This document shows, one piece after another, positions 55,161-64,000 of a DNA stretch of 64,000 bases. How positions within the stretch are numbered: the first letter of the stretch is position 1; each line of letters opens with the position of its first letter. The position numbers and the translations under genes were made by a program. The stretch comes from Sporosarcina sp. P2. GTDB taxonomy: Bacteria; Bacillota; Bacilli; Bacillales_A; Planococcaceae. Location of the stretch: assembly GCF_002743255.1 (NCBI RefSeq), contig NZ_PDYY01000005.1, forward strand, positions 124,001 to 188,000, written 5' to 3'. Under the pieces are notes generated by a model. It was not told where the DNA came from. It searched no databases and worked only from the letters and a program-made list of their open reading frames with translations.

Positions 55161-57728
55161 ATGTCTGAACATACACCAATGATGAAACAATATTTGAAAA
55201 TTAAAGAACAACATACAGACGCATTTTTATTCTTCCGTTTAGGGGACTTCTATGAAATGTTTTTTGAGGATGCCGTCAACGCATCTGCATTATTAGAAAT
55301 CACATTAACGAGTAGGGATTCTGGCGCAAAGGAACGTATACCTATGTGCGGCATACCTTACCACTCCGCAACAGGATATATTGAAACATTAATCCACAAG
55401 GGTCATAAAGTAGCGATATGTGAACAAATGGAAGATCCGCGCAACGTAAAGGGAATTGTGAAACGTGAAGTCGTGAAAGTGATTACACCTGGGACATTAA
55501 CAGAAGGTAAAACAATTGATGTCGAAGCCAATCATTTTATCGGTGCCATCGATAGCTTGGGAAATCAATGTTATGCATTAGCTTACCTTGATGTTGGCAC
55601 TGGAGAAGGAAAAGTAGAGTTGATTGAAGGAAGCGAGCGCACGTTACTAGCAGAAATAGAAGCCCTTAGCATGAAGGAAATTGTTGTGGATCAACAACTT
55701 CATGTGATGCTGGCGGAACTGTTTGAAAGCCGCGAAATCATGCTTTCAATAGAAGATACGGAGCATTCAGGATCCATTGCTCACGATACATATGAGCATC
55801 TGCCAGAAGAGTTGCAGGAAGTCTGCCGTAAGTTGCAATCATATCTACTCCGTATGCAAAAGATGGTTTTTGGTCATATTCGACCTTTCATCTATATAGA
55901 GAAAGATGCAAAGTTATCGATTGATGCGAACTCCATGCGGAATTTGGAACTCGTGCAAACTATTCGTTCGGGTAAAAAAGAAGGCACGTTGTTCTGGGTG
56001 CTTGATGAAACCGTTACTGCGATGGGTGCGAGGAAATTACGGATGTGGATTCACCAGCCTTTGGCGCAGCGCCAAGCGATTGAAGAACGTCTAGAAACGG
56101 TAAACAACTTACTGGATGAGTATTTCTTGCGTGAGGAATTACTGGAAGAATTGCAGGATGTATATGATGTAGAACGTCTTGCGGGAAGAATTTCCATGGG
56201 CAGTGCAAGTGCACGTGATCTTGCACAGTTACGAAACTCATTGTCACATATACCCAAACTAAAACAATTGCTTGAAGAATCAAAGCGACCGATGTTACAG
56301 CGATTTGCTGATCGAATGGATCCTTGCGCGGAAACATTCCAATTGTTGACGGATGCTATTGCAGTAAACCCACCGATATCCAGTAAAGAAGGTGGACTCA
56401 TTCTAGACGGCTATCATGAAAAGCTGGACGAACTTCGTAATGCATCTCGTAACGGAAAGACATGGCTAGCGCAGCTGGAGCAAAAAGAGCGGCAGCTAAC
56501 AGGAATTAAAACGTTGAAGATCGGTTATAATCGGATTTTTGGATATTATATTGAAATTACCAAGTCCAATATTCATTTAGCTGACTTATCACGCTATGAA
56601 CGTAAGCAGACACTCGCAAATGCGGAGCGATATATAACAACGGAGCTAAAAGAAAAAGAAGAACTGATTCTAAATGCGGAAGCAGATAGCCAGACATTGG
56701 AACTTGACTTATTTCAGTCGATTCGTGACCAAGTGAAGGGCGATGTGCAAAGAATTCAACAACTAGCCTCTGTTATTAGTGAACTAGATGTTTTGCTGTC
56801 ATTTGCTAAAGTATCCGAAAAGAATCAATATGTCCGACCAGAATTTCATACAGGAAAGGCTGTTGACATTCAAAATGGCCGACATCCAGTTGTTGAGAAA
56901 ATGATGAGCCATTCATTATATACACCGAATTCTTGTACGCTAGCTGAAGATGAAAATATGTTACTCATTACCGGTCCGAATATGTCCGGTAAAAGTACGT
57001 ATATGCGCCAAGTCGCTTTGACTGTAGTGATGGCTCAAATCGGTTGTTTCGTCCCTTGTGAAAAGGCTATACTGCCTATTACAGATCAAATCTTTACACG
57101 AATTGGGGCCGCAGATGATGTAGCGTCTGGACAGAGTACATTCATGATGGAAATGATGGAGTCTCAATATGCATTGGCCCATGCGTCGTCCCACAGCCTA
57201 TTGTTGTTTGACGAGATTGGACGCGGAACGTCCACGTATGACGGGATGGCTCTCGCACAAGCGATGATGGAGTATATTCACGAAGAAATCGGTGCTAACA
57301 CATTGTTTTCTACGCATTATCATGAACTGACACAACTAGAAAACGTTTTGGATCGGTTGTTGAATGTCCATGTCGCGGCGAAAGAGCAAAATGGTAAAGT
57401 CGTGTTTTTGCACAAAGTACTACCAGGTGCTGCTGATCGAAGCTACGGGATTCATGTAGCCGAACTTGCGGGTCTTCCTGCAGACGTGGTTGGACGTGCA
57501 AAAACCTTATTACAACGATTTGAGGAAGACAGCTCAACAAAAGGTGTATCTTCGGTTTCGGAGCAGTTGGCTTTGTTTGAGACTGATAGTGAACCGACAT
57601 TTTCAGCGGAAACTCAAAAATTACTTAATGAAATTGAAGCAGTCGATTTGATGAATATGACACCTATGCAAACTATGCAAAAAATAATGGAGTGGAAAGA
57701 ACGCTTGACAACAGAGAAGAAGGGGTGA
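55161..57728 (+). CDS. mutS: DNA mismatch repair protein MutS
   Basis: Recognises mismatches and recruits MutL. The 855-aa protein has the mismatch-contact motif LGDFYEMFFEDA in domain I (near 29-40), the connector, lever and clamp domains, and the ATPase with Walker A GPNMSGKST (about 605-613) and Walker B LLLFDEIGRGTST. A C-terminal SEQLALFE matches a sliding-clamp binding motif. GAGGG precedes the ATG. mutL starts five bases after its stop. Confidence 0.98.
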   Translation: MSEHTPMMKQYLKIKEQHTDAFLFFRLGDFYEMFFEDAVNASALLEITLTSRDSGAKERIPMCGIPYHSATGYIETLIHKGHKVAICEQMEDPRNVKGIVKREVVKVITPGTLTEGKTIDVEANHFIGAIDSLGNQCYALAYLDVGTGEGKVELIEGSERTLLAEIEALSMKEIVVDQQLHVMLAELFESREIMLSIEDTEHSGSIAHDTYEHLPEELQEVCRKLQSYLLRMQKMVFGHIRPFIYIEKDAKLSIDANSMRNLELVQTIRSGKKEGTLFWVLDETVTAMGARKLRMWIHQPLAQRQAIEERLETVNNLLDEYFLREELLEELQDVYDVERLAGRISMGSASARDLAQLRNSLSHIPKLKQLLEESKRPMLQRFADRMDPCAETFQLLTDAIAVNPPISSKEGGLILDGYHEKLDELRNASRNGKTWLAQLEQKERQLTGIKTLKIGYNRIFGYYIEITKSNIHLADLSRYERKQTLANAERYITTELKEKEELILNAEADSQTLELDLFQSIRDQVKGDVQRIQQLASVISELDVLLSFAKVSEKNQYVRPEFHTGKAVDIQNGRHPVVEKMMSHSLYTPNSCTLAEDENMLLITGPNMSGKSTYMRQVALTVVMAQIGCFVPCEKAILPITDQIFTRIGAADDVASGQSTFMMEMMESQYALAHASSHSLLLFDEIGRGTSTYDGMALAQAMMEYIHEEIGANTLFSTHYHELTQLENVLDRLLNVHVAAKEQNGKVVFLHKVLPGAADRSYGIHVAELAGLPADVVGRAKTLLQRFEEDSSTKGVSSVSEQLALFETDSEPTFSAETQKLLNEIEAVDLMNMTPMQTMQKIMEWKERLTTEKKG

Positions 57729-57733
57729 AGCGG

Positions 57734-59557
57734 ATGAATCAAATTCACATCATGGAAGACACACTGGCCAATAAAATTGCGGCGGGGGAAGTGGTGGAAC
57801 GTCCTGCTTCTATCGTCAAGGAGTTAGTGGAGAATGCAATTGATGCGCAAAGTACCAAGATAGAAGTATCTCTTATTGAGGCAGGTTTAACTTCGATTCG
57901 TGTTACCGATAACGGCAAAGGGATGTCTGAAGAAGACGCGATCCGCTGTTTTGAAAGGCATGCTACCAGTAAAATATCTAATGAGCATGATCTATTTCGA
58001 ATCCGTACACTAGGCTTCCGTGGAGAAGCATTAGCAAGTATCGCTGCAGTATCAAAAGTATCGTTATGGACCTCGGATGGTGTTGAAGGGGCTGTAGTGG
58101 AAATTGAAGGCGGTAAAGTTCTGAAATATGAACCAGGAGCATTACGAAAAGGTACAGACTTTCACATACAACATGTATTCTTTAATACACCGGCACGTTT
58201 GAAATATATGAAAACAATTCAGACGGAACTTGGACATACGATAGATTTATTAAATCGATTAGCACTAAGTCATCCAAATATATCCTTTACATTAACTCAC
58301 GATCATCATGAAATTCTTGGAACATCAGGTTCAGGAGACTTATTACGGGTATTATCAGATATATATGGTGTTGCGGTTGCACGTAAAATGATACCGTTTC
58401 AAAAAGAAGATGCTGATTTCAAAGTGAAGGGTTTTATTACACTTCCTGAGATGACACGCGCATCAAAAAATTATATTTCACTTCTAATGAATGGCCGTTG
58501 GATTAAAAGCTATGCAGGGACTCAGGCAGCTATTGATGCAATGCATACGTACTTGCCGATTGGAAGGTTTCCGATTGCAGTCATTGATATTACAGCAGAT
58601 CCCATTTTAACAGATGTCAATGTTCATCCTGCGAAGCGCCATATCCGTATCAGTAAAGAAGGCGAATTATTTTCTTTGATAAAGGAAGCCATCAAAGAGG
58701 CTATTCAAGGAGTCACTATTATTCCCGACGCAGTAAAAAAAGAACAGCCTATAAAAAGAGACTCAGAGCAGCAGACAATTTGGACGCCACCTTATCACCG
58801 GCCGGAAGTAACGATTCCGTTACATGAACATGAAACTCAGCCAACCATTACGCCTATGGAAGAACCTATTATAGAACAACCTTCACCTGTCTTCCCTGAA
58901 GCCGTTTTTGAGTCGCAGGAAGAATCAGTGCCCGAAGAGCCTGTCGTTGAGCAGAAACAGCAGGACATGAATCATTTTCCTTCCATTGTACCTGTAGGAC
59001 AAGTTCATGGGACATATATAGTGGCACAAAATGAAGATGGATTTTATTTGATTGATCAGCATGCAGCGCAAGAGCGAATCAAATATGAATATTTTAAAGT
59101 GAAGCTTGGTCAGGTGGATGCGGGTGAACGTCAGCAATTACTTTTGCCACTTGTTTTTCACTACTCGGCTGATGAGCAAGTGAAGATCGAAGAGTGTAAG
59201 AGTGCACTAGAAGAAGTCGGGGTGTTTTTGGAAGCGTTCGGACCAGCGACATATACAGTGAAAGAGTATCCCTCATGGTTCCCTGAAGGACAAGCTACTT
59301 CGATTATAGAAGAAATGATTGAGCAAGTACTCGAGAAACGCAAAGTAGATGTCGAGAAATTGCGTGAAGAAAGTGCAATTATGATGAGTTGTAAAAAATC
59401 TATCAAAGCAAATTATTACTTAAGACAAGAAGACATGGAACGACTGCTCACTGATCTAGGGGCTTGTTATAATCCCTATACATGTCCACATGGTCGTCCG
59501 GTATTGATTCATTTTACAACGTATGAACTAGAGAAAATGTTTAAAAGAGTGATGTAA
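57734..59557 (+). CDS. mutL: DNA mismatch repair protein MutL (endonuclease type)
   Basis: A 607-aa protein. The N-terminal GHKL ATPase has KIAAGEVVERPASIVKELVE, DNGKGM and GFRGEALASI. A proline/glutamate-rich linker (about 340-410) follows, then the C-terminal endonuclease domain with DQHAAQERIKYE and the zinc-site motifs SCKKSIKAN and CPHGRP. It is therefore a nicking MutL, as in other organisms lacking MutH. ATG 57734 aligns with the family; an upstream frame inside mutS is rejected. glpD follows 27 bases later without a terminator. Confidence 0.97.
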   Translation: MNQIHIMEDTLANKIAAGEVVERPASIVKELVENAIDAQSTKIEVSLIEAGLTSIRVTDNGKGMSEEDAIRCFERHATSKISNEHDLFRIRTLGFRGEALASIAAVSKVSLWTSDGVEGAVVEIEGGKVLKYEPGALRKGTDFHIQHVFFNTPARLKYMKTIQTELGHTIDLLNRLALSHPNISFTLTHDHHEILGTSGSGDLLRVLSDIYGVAVARKMIPFQKEDADFKVKGFITLPEMTRASKNYISLLMNGRWIKSYAGTQAAIDAMHTYLPIGRFPIAVIDITADPILTDVNVHPAKRHIRISKEGELFSLIKEAIKEAIQGVTIIPDAVKKEQPIKRDSEQQTIWTPPYHRPEVTIPLHEHETQPTITPMEEPIIEQPSPVFPEAVFESQEESVPEEPVVEQKQQDMNHFPSIVPVGQVHGTYIVAQNEDGFYLIDQHAAQERIKYEYFKVKLGQVDAGERQQLLLPLVFHYSADEQVKIEECKSALEEVGVFLEAFGPATYTVKEYPSWFPEGQATSIIEEMIEQVLEKRKVDVEKLREESAIMMSCKKSIKANYYLRQEDMERLLTDLGACYNPYTCPHGRPVLIHFTTYELEKMFKRVM

Positions 59558-59584
59558 CAGTGCGTATCAGAGAGGAGCGATTAT

Positions 59585-61225
59585 ATGTTTTCTACATTAG
59601 AAAGATCAAGCAGAATTCAGGACTTGAGAACCTTTTCATTCGATGTATTAGTTATCGGTGGAGGAATTACAGGTGCGGGTATCGCATTGGATGCGGCTGC
59701 TAGAGGATTTTCGGTTGCCCTAATTGATATGCAAGATTTTGCGGCGGGTACATCTAGCCGTTCAACAAAGCTGATACATGGTGGTTTACGTTATTTAAAA
59801 CAACTAGAAGTGAAAATAGTAGCAGAAACGGGAAGGGAACGGGAAATCGTCTTTCGTAATTCTCGTAATATCACGAAGGCCAGACCGATGCTATTGCCGA
59901 TCTATCAAAAAGGAACGTATGGCAAGTACTCTACTTCTGCTGGACTTCTCGTTTATGATTTACTAGCAGGTGTTAAGCCCACTGAACGACGTGAAATGCT
60001 AACGAAAGAAGAAACGGCCGAACTTGAACCATTACTGAAAAAGGAACAGTTAAAAGGTGGCGGGCATTATGTGGAGTATCAGACTGATGATGCGCGGTTG
60101 ACAATTGAGGTACTAAAGAAAGCGGCAGAAAAAGGTGCGCTTTGCCTGAATTATATGAAGTGCGAACAATTCAACTTTGAGAAGGATCGTGTCGTGGGAG
60201 CGGTCTTAAGTGATCAACTAACCGGTGAACGATTCTCCGTAGCGGCTTCTATGGTGATCAACGCAGCGGGTCCATGGGTTGACGAGTTGCAGAAGAAAAT
60301 CAACAGCAAGCAAACGAAACAATTGCATAGCACAAAAGGCGTCCATATCGTAGTAGATCAATCTATTTTCCCGTTACAGCAAGCAGTATATTTTGATAAC
60401 TCAGATGGCCGGATGTTATTCGCCATTCCACGCGATAATAAAACGTATATTGGTACGACGGATACATTTTATACGGATGATAAACAGCATCCGATAGCGA
60501 CAGAAGATGATATACGCTACATCATCGATGCGGTTCGCGAAACCTTTCCAAGTATTCATCTGCAACGTCAACATGTGGAATCTACATGGGCTGGAATCCG
60601 CCCATTGATTGCACAAGAAGGCAAGAATGCATCTGAAATATCACGAAGAGATGAATTGTGGGAAACAGTTCCTGGAATGCTGACGATTGCAGGAGGAAAG
60701 TTAACAGGCTACCGACAGATGGCGGAAGTCGTAGTGGATCGAATTGATGAACAGCTAGAAAAACCATCTATTAAGCGATGTGAAACAAAGAATATCACCG
60801 TTTCAGGAAGCGATTTCATAGACGATGAAGCTTTAAAGCAATTTATTGATCTGCAAGCTAAAAGAGCACCATTGTTCGGCTTAACTTCACAGCAAGGAGC
60901 GCGTCTTGCTTCATTTTATGGAAGAAATAGTGACCAAGTGTTCCAATTCGCTCATGCGATTTCAGCGGAAAAGAATAATTTGCCAATAAGTTTACGTGCA
61001 GAGATTTTATATAGTATTCATTGCGAAATGGTCACATCGCCAAGTGATTTCTTTATCCGTAGAAAAGGGGATTTATATTTCCAAATTGATGTGGTGGAAT
61101 CATTGGCGACACAAGTAACAAACTACATGGCAAAGTTACTGCACTATACGGAAAGCGAGAAAACCATCTATGAAAATGATTTAAAAAATGCGGTTGCGGA
61201 AGCGAAAGGAAGTGCAAGTTCATGA
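59585..61225 (+). CDS. glpD: Aerobic glycerol-3-phosphate dehydrogenase
   Basis: FAD enzyme that oxidises glycerol 3-phosphate to dihydroxyacetone phosphate at the membrane, passing electrons to quinone. The 546-aa protein has the FAD motif VIGGGITGAGIALDAAARG near residue 22-40, then SSRSTKLIHGGLRYLKQ near 57 and MLTIAGGKLTGYRQMA near 360. GAGAGGAG precedes the ATG. There is no glpF or glpK beside it. It overlaps the next hydrolase by four bases, placing lipid or glycerol turnover inside the mutSL transcript. Confidence 0.95.
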   Translation: MFSTLERSSRIQDLRTFSFDVLVIGGGITGAGIALDAAARGFSVALIDMQDFAAGTSSRSTKLIHGGLRYLKQLEVKIVAETGREREIVFRNSRNITKARPMLLPIYQKGTYGKYSTSAGLLVYDLLAGVKPTERREMLTKEETAELEPLLKKEQLKGGGHYVEYQTDDARLTIEVLKKAAEKGALCLNYMKCEQFNFEKDRVVGAVLSDQLTGERFSVAASMVINAAGPWVDELQKKINSKQTKQLHSTKGVHIVVDQSIFPLQQAVYFDNSDGRMLFAIPRDNKTYIGTTDTFYTDDKQHPIATEDDIRYIIDAVRETFPSIHLQRQHVESTWAGIRPLIAQEGKNASEISRRDELWETVPGMLTIAGGKLTGYRQMAEVVVDRIDEQLEKPSIKRCETKNITVSGSDFIDDEALKQFIDLQAKRAPLFGLTSQQGARLASFYGRNSDQVFQFAHAISAEKNNLPISLRAEILYSIHCEMVTSPSDFFIRRKGDLYFQIDVVESLATQVTNYMAKLLHYTESEKTIYENDLKNAVAEAKGSASS

Positions 61226-62148
61226 CAGATCAATGGATAGAAATGCGTGACGGCATTAAAGTGTATAGTATAAGTTATATACCTAAAACAAATCCGATTG
61301 GCCGTGTGCATATCATTCACGGACTGGCTGAACATAGCCGTCGCTATGAACGATTCGCACAGTACTTGCGATCACAAGGGTATGTCGTGACGTTACATGA
61401 CCAGAGGGGTCACGGGAAGACAGCTGTAGAAAATGGCTATGTATACGGCTATCTCGGTGACTCTACTTCATTCGACCAATTGGTAGACGATGCGTTTGAA
61501 GTGAATCAATCCTATAAACAGCAATACCCCGGGCTTCCTGTAGTACTAATCGGACATAGTATGGGTTCGTTCGTTGCAAGACGTTATATACAGCTATACG
61601 GTTCAACGGTTAGTAAAGTGGTCTTATTGGGTACTGGGACCAATTCCGAACTCATGGCACATGCTGCGATTGCACTAGCTATGTACAGAGAAAATACATT
61701 ACCTAAAGAGCAACCGGATGAGTTTTTAAATGGTTTGGTCTTTGGCAATTACTCCAAACAATTTCCTGATGAAGGGGAATTTGCATGGTTATCACGCAAT
61801 GTAGAAAGTGTAACGGAATATCAAGCAGACGAAGCATGTGGATTCGTGCCTACAGCACAAATGTTTCGTGTATTGCTAGAAGGATTAAATTCTTTGGAAG
61901 CGCCCGAATTCTTATTGAACATTCCAGATGAACTGCCGATATTATTACTCTCAGGTACAGATGATTTAGTAGGAGACCGTGCGAAAGGTGTTTGGAAAGT
62001 AGCCAAACAATTTGATAAAGCGAATCAACAGCAAGTCACTGTCGTGCTCTATGAAGGCGGAAGACATGAAATGCTTCAGGAAACCAACTATAAACATGTG
62101 TATACGACTATCGTAGAATGGATGAAACGACATGAACCTACCCGTTGA
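61222..62148 (+). CDS. Alpha/beta hydrolase, monoacylglycerol lipase-like
   Basis: A 308-aa cytosolic serine hydrolase of the Hydrolase_4/lysophospholipase type. The oxyanion region is HIIHGLAEHSRRYERFA (near 30-46), the nucleophile is in GHSMGS (near 112), the acid is in LSGTDDLVGD (near 245) and the histidine is in EGGRHEML (near 285). Such enzymes cleave monoglycerides or lysophospholipids. The ATGA overlap with glpD suggests release of glycerol units for oxidation by GlpD, but the substrate is inferred. Its 3' end overlaps miaA by 17 bases. Confidence 0.85.
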   Translation: MTDQWIEMRDGIKVYSISYIPKTNPIGRVHIIHGLAEHSRRYERFAQYLRSQGYVVTLHDQRGHGKTAVENGYVYGYLGDSTSFDQLVDDAFEVNQSYKQQYPGLPVVLIGHSMGSFVARRYIQLYGSTVSKVVLLGTGTNSELMAHAAIALAMYRENTLPKEQPDEFLNGLVFGNYSKQFPDEGEFAWLSRNVESVTEYQADEACGFVPTAQMFRVLLEGLNSLEAPEFLLNIPDELPILLLSGTDDLVGDRAKGVWKVAKQFDKANQQQVTVVLYEGGRHEMLQETNYKHVYTTIVEWMKRHEPTR

Positions 62149-63064
62149 TGTACTAGCAGTCGTAGGACCGACTGCTTCAGGGAAGACAGCACTTAGCATA
62201 GCACTTGCAAATTCATTTAATGGGGAAATCATTAATGGAGATGCCATGCAAGTATACAAAGAATTAAATATCGGTACAGCAAAAATACATCGTTCTGAAA
62301 TGCAAGGAATCCCGCACCATTTCTTTGATGTAAAAGAACCAACCGAATCGTTTTCTGTAGCGGAATATCAACAAGCAGTCAGACAATGGATAGCGGATAT
62401 TCAATCTCGCGGAAAACTACCTATTATTGTCGGAGGTAGTGGAATGTATGTTCAGTCCGTTTTGTTTGATTATCGATTTACAGAACAAGCGGCTGATCCT
62501 GCAGTGCGAGTGCGCTTAGAACAGGAACTTGAATCAGAAGGCGCGGATGTATTACATGCACGACTTGCAGAATTAGATCCGAAAAGTTCGGAAAAAATAC
62601 ACCCAAATAATCATAGACGTCTAGTACGTGCGCTAGAAATCCTTGAAGTGACGGGTCAAACAAAACAAGATCATGAACAGCAGCAAGGAAATCAACCCAT
62701 GTATCATTCCTTAATTATTGGATTAGATCTTCCGCGAGAATTACTGTATAAACGAATCGATCTGCGTGTGGAACAAATGGTTCAGGCCGGATTGTTCAAT
62801 GAAGTAAAGCAACTCTGGAATAAAGGAATTCGTCAAACCCAATCAGTACAAGCGATAGGTTATAAAGAACTCATTTCCTACTTTAACGGACAATTGACAA
62901 AAGAGCAGGCAATAGAGGCGGTAATGAAAAACACACGTAATTACGCAAAGAGGCAGCTTACATACTTCCGTAATAAGTTGCCTGTCCAGTGGGTAGATGC
63001 TAATCAGTTAGAGGAAGAAATTTTTCAAACAACCTGTAAGATAATAAAGGATTTTGAGAAGTGA
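62132..63064 (+). CDS. miaA: tRNA dimethylallyltransferase MiaA
   Basis: Adds the dimethylallyl group to A37 of tRNAs reading UNN codons, the substrate of MiaB. The 310-aa protein has the P-loop GPTASGKTAL near residue 12, GDAMQVYKELNIGTAK, PHHFFDVKEP and IIVGGSGMYVQS. The start lies inside the preceding hydrolase gene without a strong ribosome site, so translation is probably coupled. hfq follows 40 bases downstream. Confidence 0.97.
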   Translation: MNLPVDVLAVVGPTASGKTALSIALANSFNGEIINGDAMQVYKELNIGTAKIHRSEMQGIPHHFFDVKEPTESFSVAEYQQAVRQWIADIQSRGKLPIIVGGSGMYVQSVLFDYRFTEQAADPAVRVRLEQELESEGADVLHARLAELDPKSSEKIHPNNHRRLVRALEILEVTGQTKQDHEQQQGNQPMYHSLIIGLDLPRELLYKRIDLRVEQMVQAGLFNEVKQLWNKGIRQTQSVQAIGYKELISYFNGQLTKEQAIEAVMKNTRNYAKRQLTYFRNKLPVQWVDANQLEEEIFQTTCKIIKDFEK

Positions 63065-63104
63065 GTATGGAATAACTACATAACAGTGACAAGGAGGCAA
63101 TTGA

Positions 63105-63329
63105 ATGGCACAAGGAAATATGCAAGATACGTTTTTAAATACTTTACGGAAGAATAACACATTTGTTACGATTTTTTTATTAAATGGTTTTCAGTTGAAA
63201 GGTCTAATTAAGTCGTATGATAATTATACGGTTTTACTGGAAACTGAAGGTAAGCAACAACTTATTTATAAGCATGCGATTTCCACGTATTCTCCTGCAA
63301 AACCAGTAATTTTAAAAGATGAACTATAA
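63105..63329 (+). CDS. hfq: RNA chaperone Hfq
   Basis: A 74-aa Sm-like hexameric RNA-binding protein. The Sm1 motif lies in [20 protein letters not shown] and Sm2 in IYKHAIST, with the YKH triad intact. The short C-terminal tail is usual for Bacillales. ACAAGGAGGC precedes the ATG. The miaA-hfq order is widely conserved. It ends in a terminator. Confidence 0.97.
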   Translation: MAQGNMQDTFLNTLRKNNTFVTIFLLNGFQLKGLIKSYDNYTVLLETEGKQQLIYKHAISTYSPAKPVILKDEL

Positions 63330-63352
63330 ACAGGCGCTTGCCTGTTTTTTTG
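63329..63352 (+). terminator. Intrinsic terminator after hfq
   Basis: ACAGGC (63330-63335) and GCCTGT (63340-63345) form a short stem followed by a long T run. Confidence 0.85.
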
Positions 63353-63423
63353 TTGTCTTTCGTTTAGTATATGGACTCCATCTGCTAAAATAGGATATGA
63401 CAAAATGAAATGAGGTACTACAC

Positions 63424-64000
63424 ATGCAAATTACTCCCATTAATGAAGAATTACTAACTAGATCACAAGAAGCGGAAGAACTAATCGCTCCGTATGTGAA
63501 GACGGTAGAAGAAATTGCGTTTTTTAACCAAAGAAAAGTCTTACAAGCATTCAAACAAAATCATGTAAGCGACTTTCATTTATCGGGCTCAACTGGGTAT
63601 GGCTATGATGACAGCGGTCGTGATGTATTGGAAAAAGTATACTCAGATGTATTCGGTGCGGAAGACTGTCTCGTAAGAAATCAAATCATTTCCGGTACAC
63701 ATGCAATTACGATTAGCTTGTTTGGAATATTGCGCCCGGGTGATGAACTTCTATATATCACAGGTAAACCATACGATACGTTGGAGTCTATCGTTTCGGG
63801 AAATGGCAAAGACACAGGTTCACTAGAGGATTTTCAAATTTCTTATCGGCATATTGATTTGAAAGAAGATGGCTCAGTTGATTTTGAAAAAGCAAAAGAA
63901 ATGATTTCATCGAAGACGAAAATCGTGGCGATTCAACGTTCTAAAGGCTATTCAAGCAATCCATCATTCAGAATCCATGAAATTGAAGCGATTATTAAGG
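63424..64000 (+). CDS. ynbB: YnbB-like PLP-dependent enzyme (methionine gamma-lyase/aluminium resistance family), 5' part
   Basis: The open frame runs from ATG 63424 off the end of the window (192 codons present; the family is about 420 aa). It is a fold-type I PLP enzyme: FHLSGSTGYGYDDSGRDVLE near 40-60, NQIISGTHAITISLFGILRP near 82-102, and an apparent PLP lysine in IQRSKGYSS near 175. Annotated family names (aluminium resistance protein, methionine gamma-lyase family) are not well tied to function. AATGAGGT precedes the start. In B. subtilis ynbB lies a little further from hfq. Confidence 0.88.
   Translation, partial: MQITPINEELLTRSQEAEELIAPYVKTVEEIAFFNQRKVLQAFKQNHVSDFHLSGSTGYGYDDSGRDVLEKVYSDVFGAEDCLVRNQIISGTHAITISLFGILRPGDELLYITGKPYDTLESIVSGNGKDTGSLEDFQISYRHIDLKEDGSVDFEKAKEMISSKTKIVAIQRSKGYSSNPSFRIHEIEAIIK

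Noticed and set aside
670..63554. Many open frames of 60-170 codons on the minus strand and in alternative plus frames
   Set aside because: They lie entirely or almost entirely inside strongly conserved genes, lack ribosome sites and show no recognisable protein features.

Overview
The window is chromosomal core DNA of a spore-forming, probably flagellated member of the Bacillales. Gene content and order follow the sigD-rpsB ... mutL segment of Bacillus subtilis almost exactly. Sporulation genes (dpaA/dpaB, spoIIIE, spoVS, cotE, ymxH), the motility sigma factor sigD, Bacillus-type strong Shine-Dalgarno sequences and a moderate-to-low GC content all fit. Several differences from B. subtilis (no dapG between asd and dapA, no tepA, ymfC/ymfD, ymfJ, pbpX or tdh-kbl at their usual places, and a nupNOPQ-type operon inserted here) suggest a Planococcaceae-type bacterium such as Sporosarcina. 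That assignment is inference. Every gene I accept is on the + strand. I saw no insertion sequence, prophage, CRISPR array, tRNA or rRNA.

Layout. 1-1621: tail of the flagellar/chemotaxis operon (probable cheD end, sigD, an uncharacterised small gene, swrB-like). 1775-15130: translation, lipid and replication block (rpsB, tsf, pyrH, frr, uppS, cdsA, dxr, rasP, proS, polC). 15272-22537: the nusA-infB operon (rimP, nusA, ylxR, ylxQ, infB, ylxP, rbfA, truB, ribF). 22669-25199: rpsO and pnp, each with its own promoter. 25279-30316: mlpA, ymxH, dipicolinate synthase dpaAB, asd, dapA. 30430-34528: rnjB (RNase J2) and spoIIIE. 34868-39776: nucleoside ABC uptake (BMP lipoprotein, nupO, nupP, nupQ). 39984-46971: ymfF, ymfH, ymfI, ymfK, rodZ-like ymfM, pgsA, cinA. 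47138-54348: recA under a LexA box, rny with a long leader, ymdB, spoVS, miaB, ymcA, cotE. 54465-64000: a frameshifted lipoprotein gene, mutS, mutL, glpD, a lipase-like hydrolase, miaA, hfq and the 5' part of a YnbB-like PLP enzyme.

The genes cover translation (ribosomal proteins, initiation factor 2, ribosome maturation), RNA processing and decay (PNPase, RNase J2, RNase Y, YmcA, Hfq), isoprenoid and phospholipid synthesis (Dxr, UppS, CdsA, PgsA), repair (RecA, MutS, MutL, CinA) and spore formation. Intrinsic terminators sit between many co-directional genes, so read-through or attenuation probably sets relative expression.

No clearly new multi-gene system is visible. The most interesting signals are: a cotE gene whose only plausible start is CTG, with a perfectly placed ribosome binding site; a prolyl-tRNA synthetase altered at several family-signature positions; a structured leader of about 300 nt before rny; a 13-nt AT-only element in direct and inverted copies before nupO that could form two mutually exclusive hairpins; and a lipoprotein gene broken by one base in an A-run before mutS.
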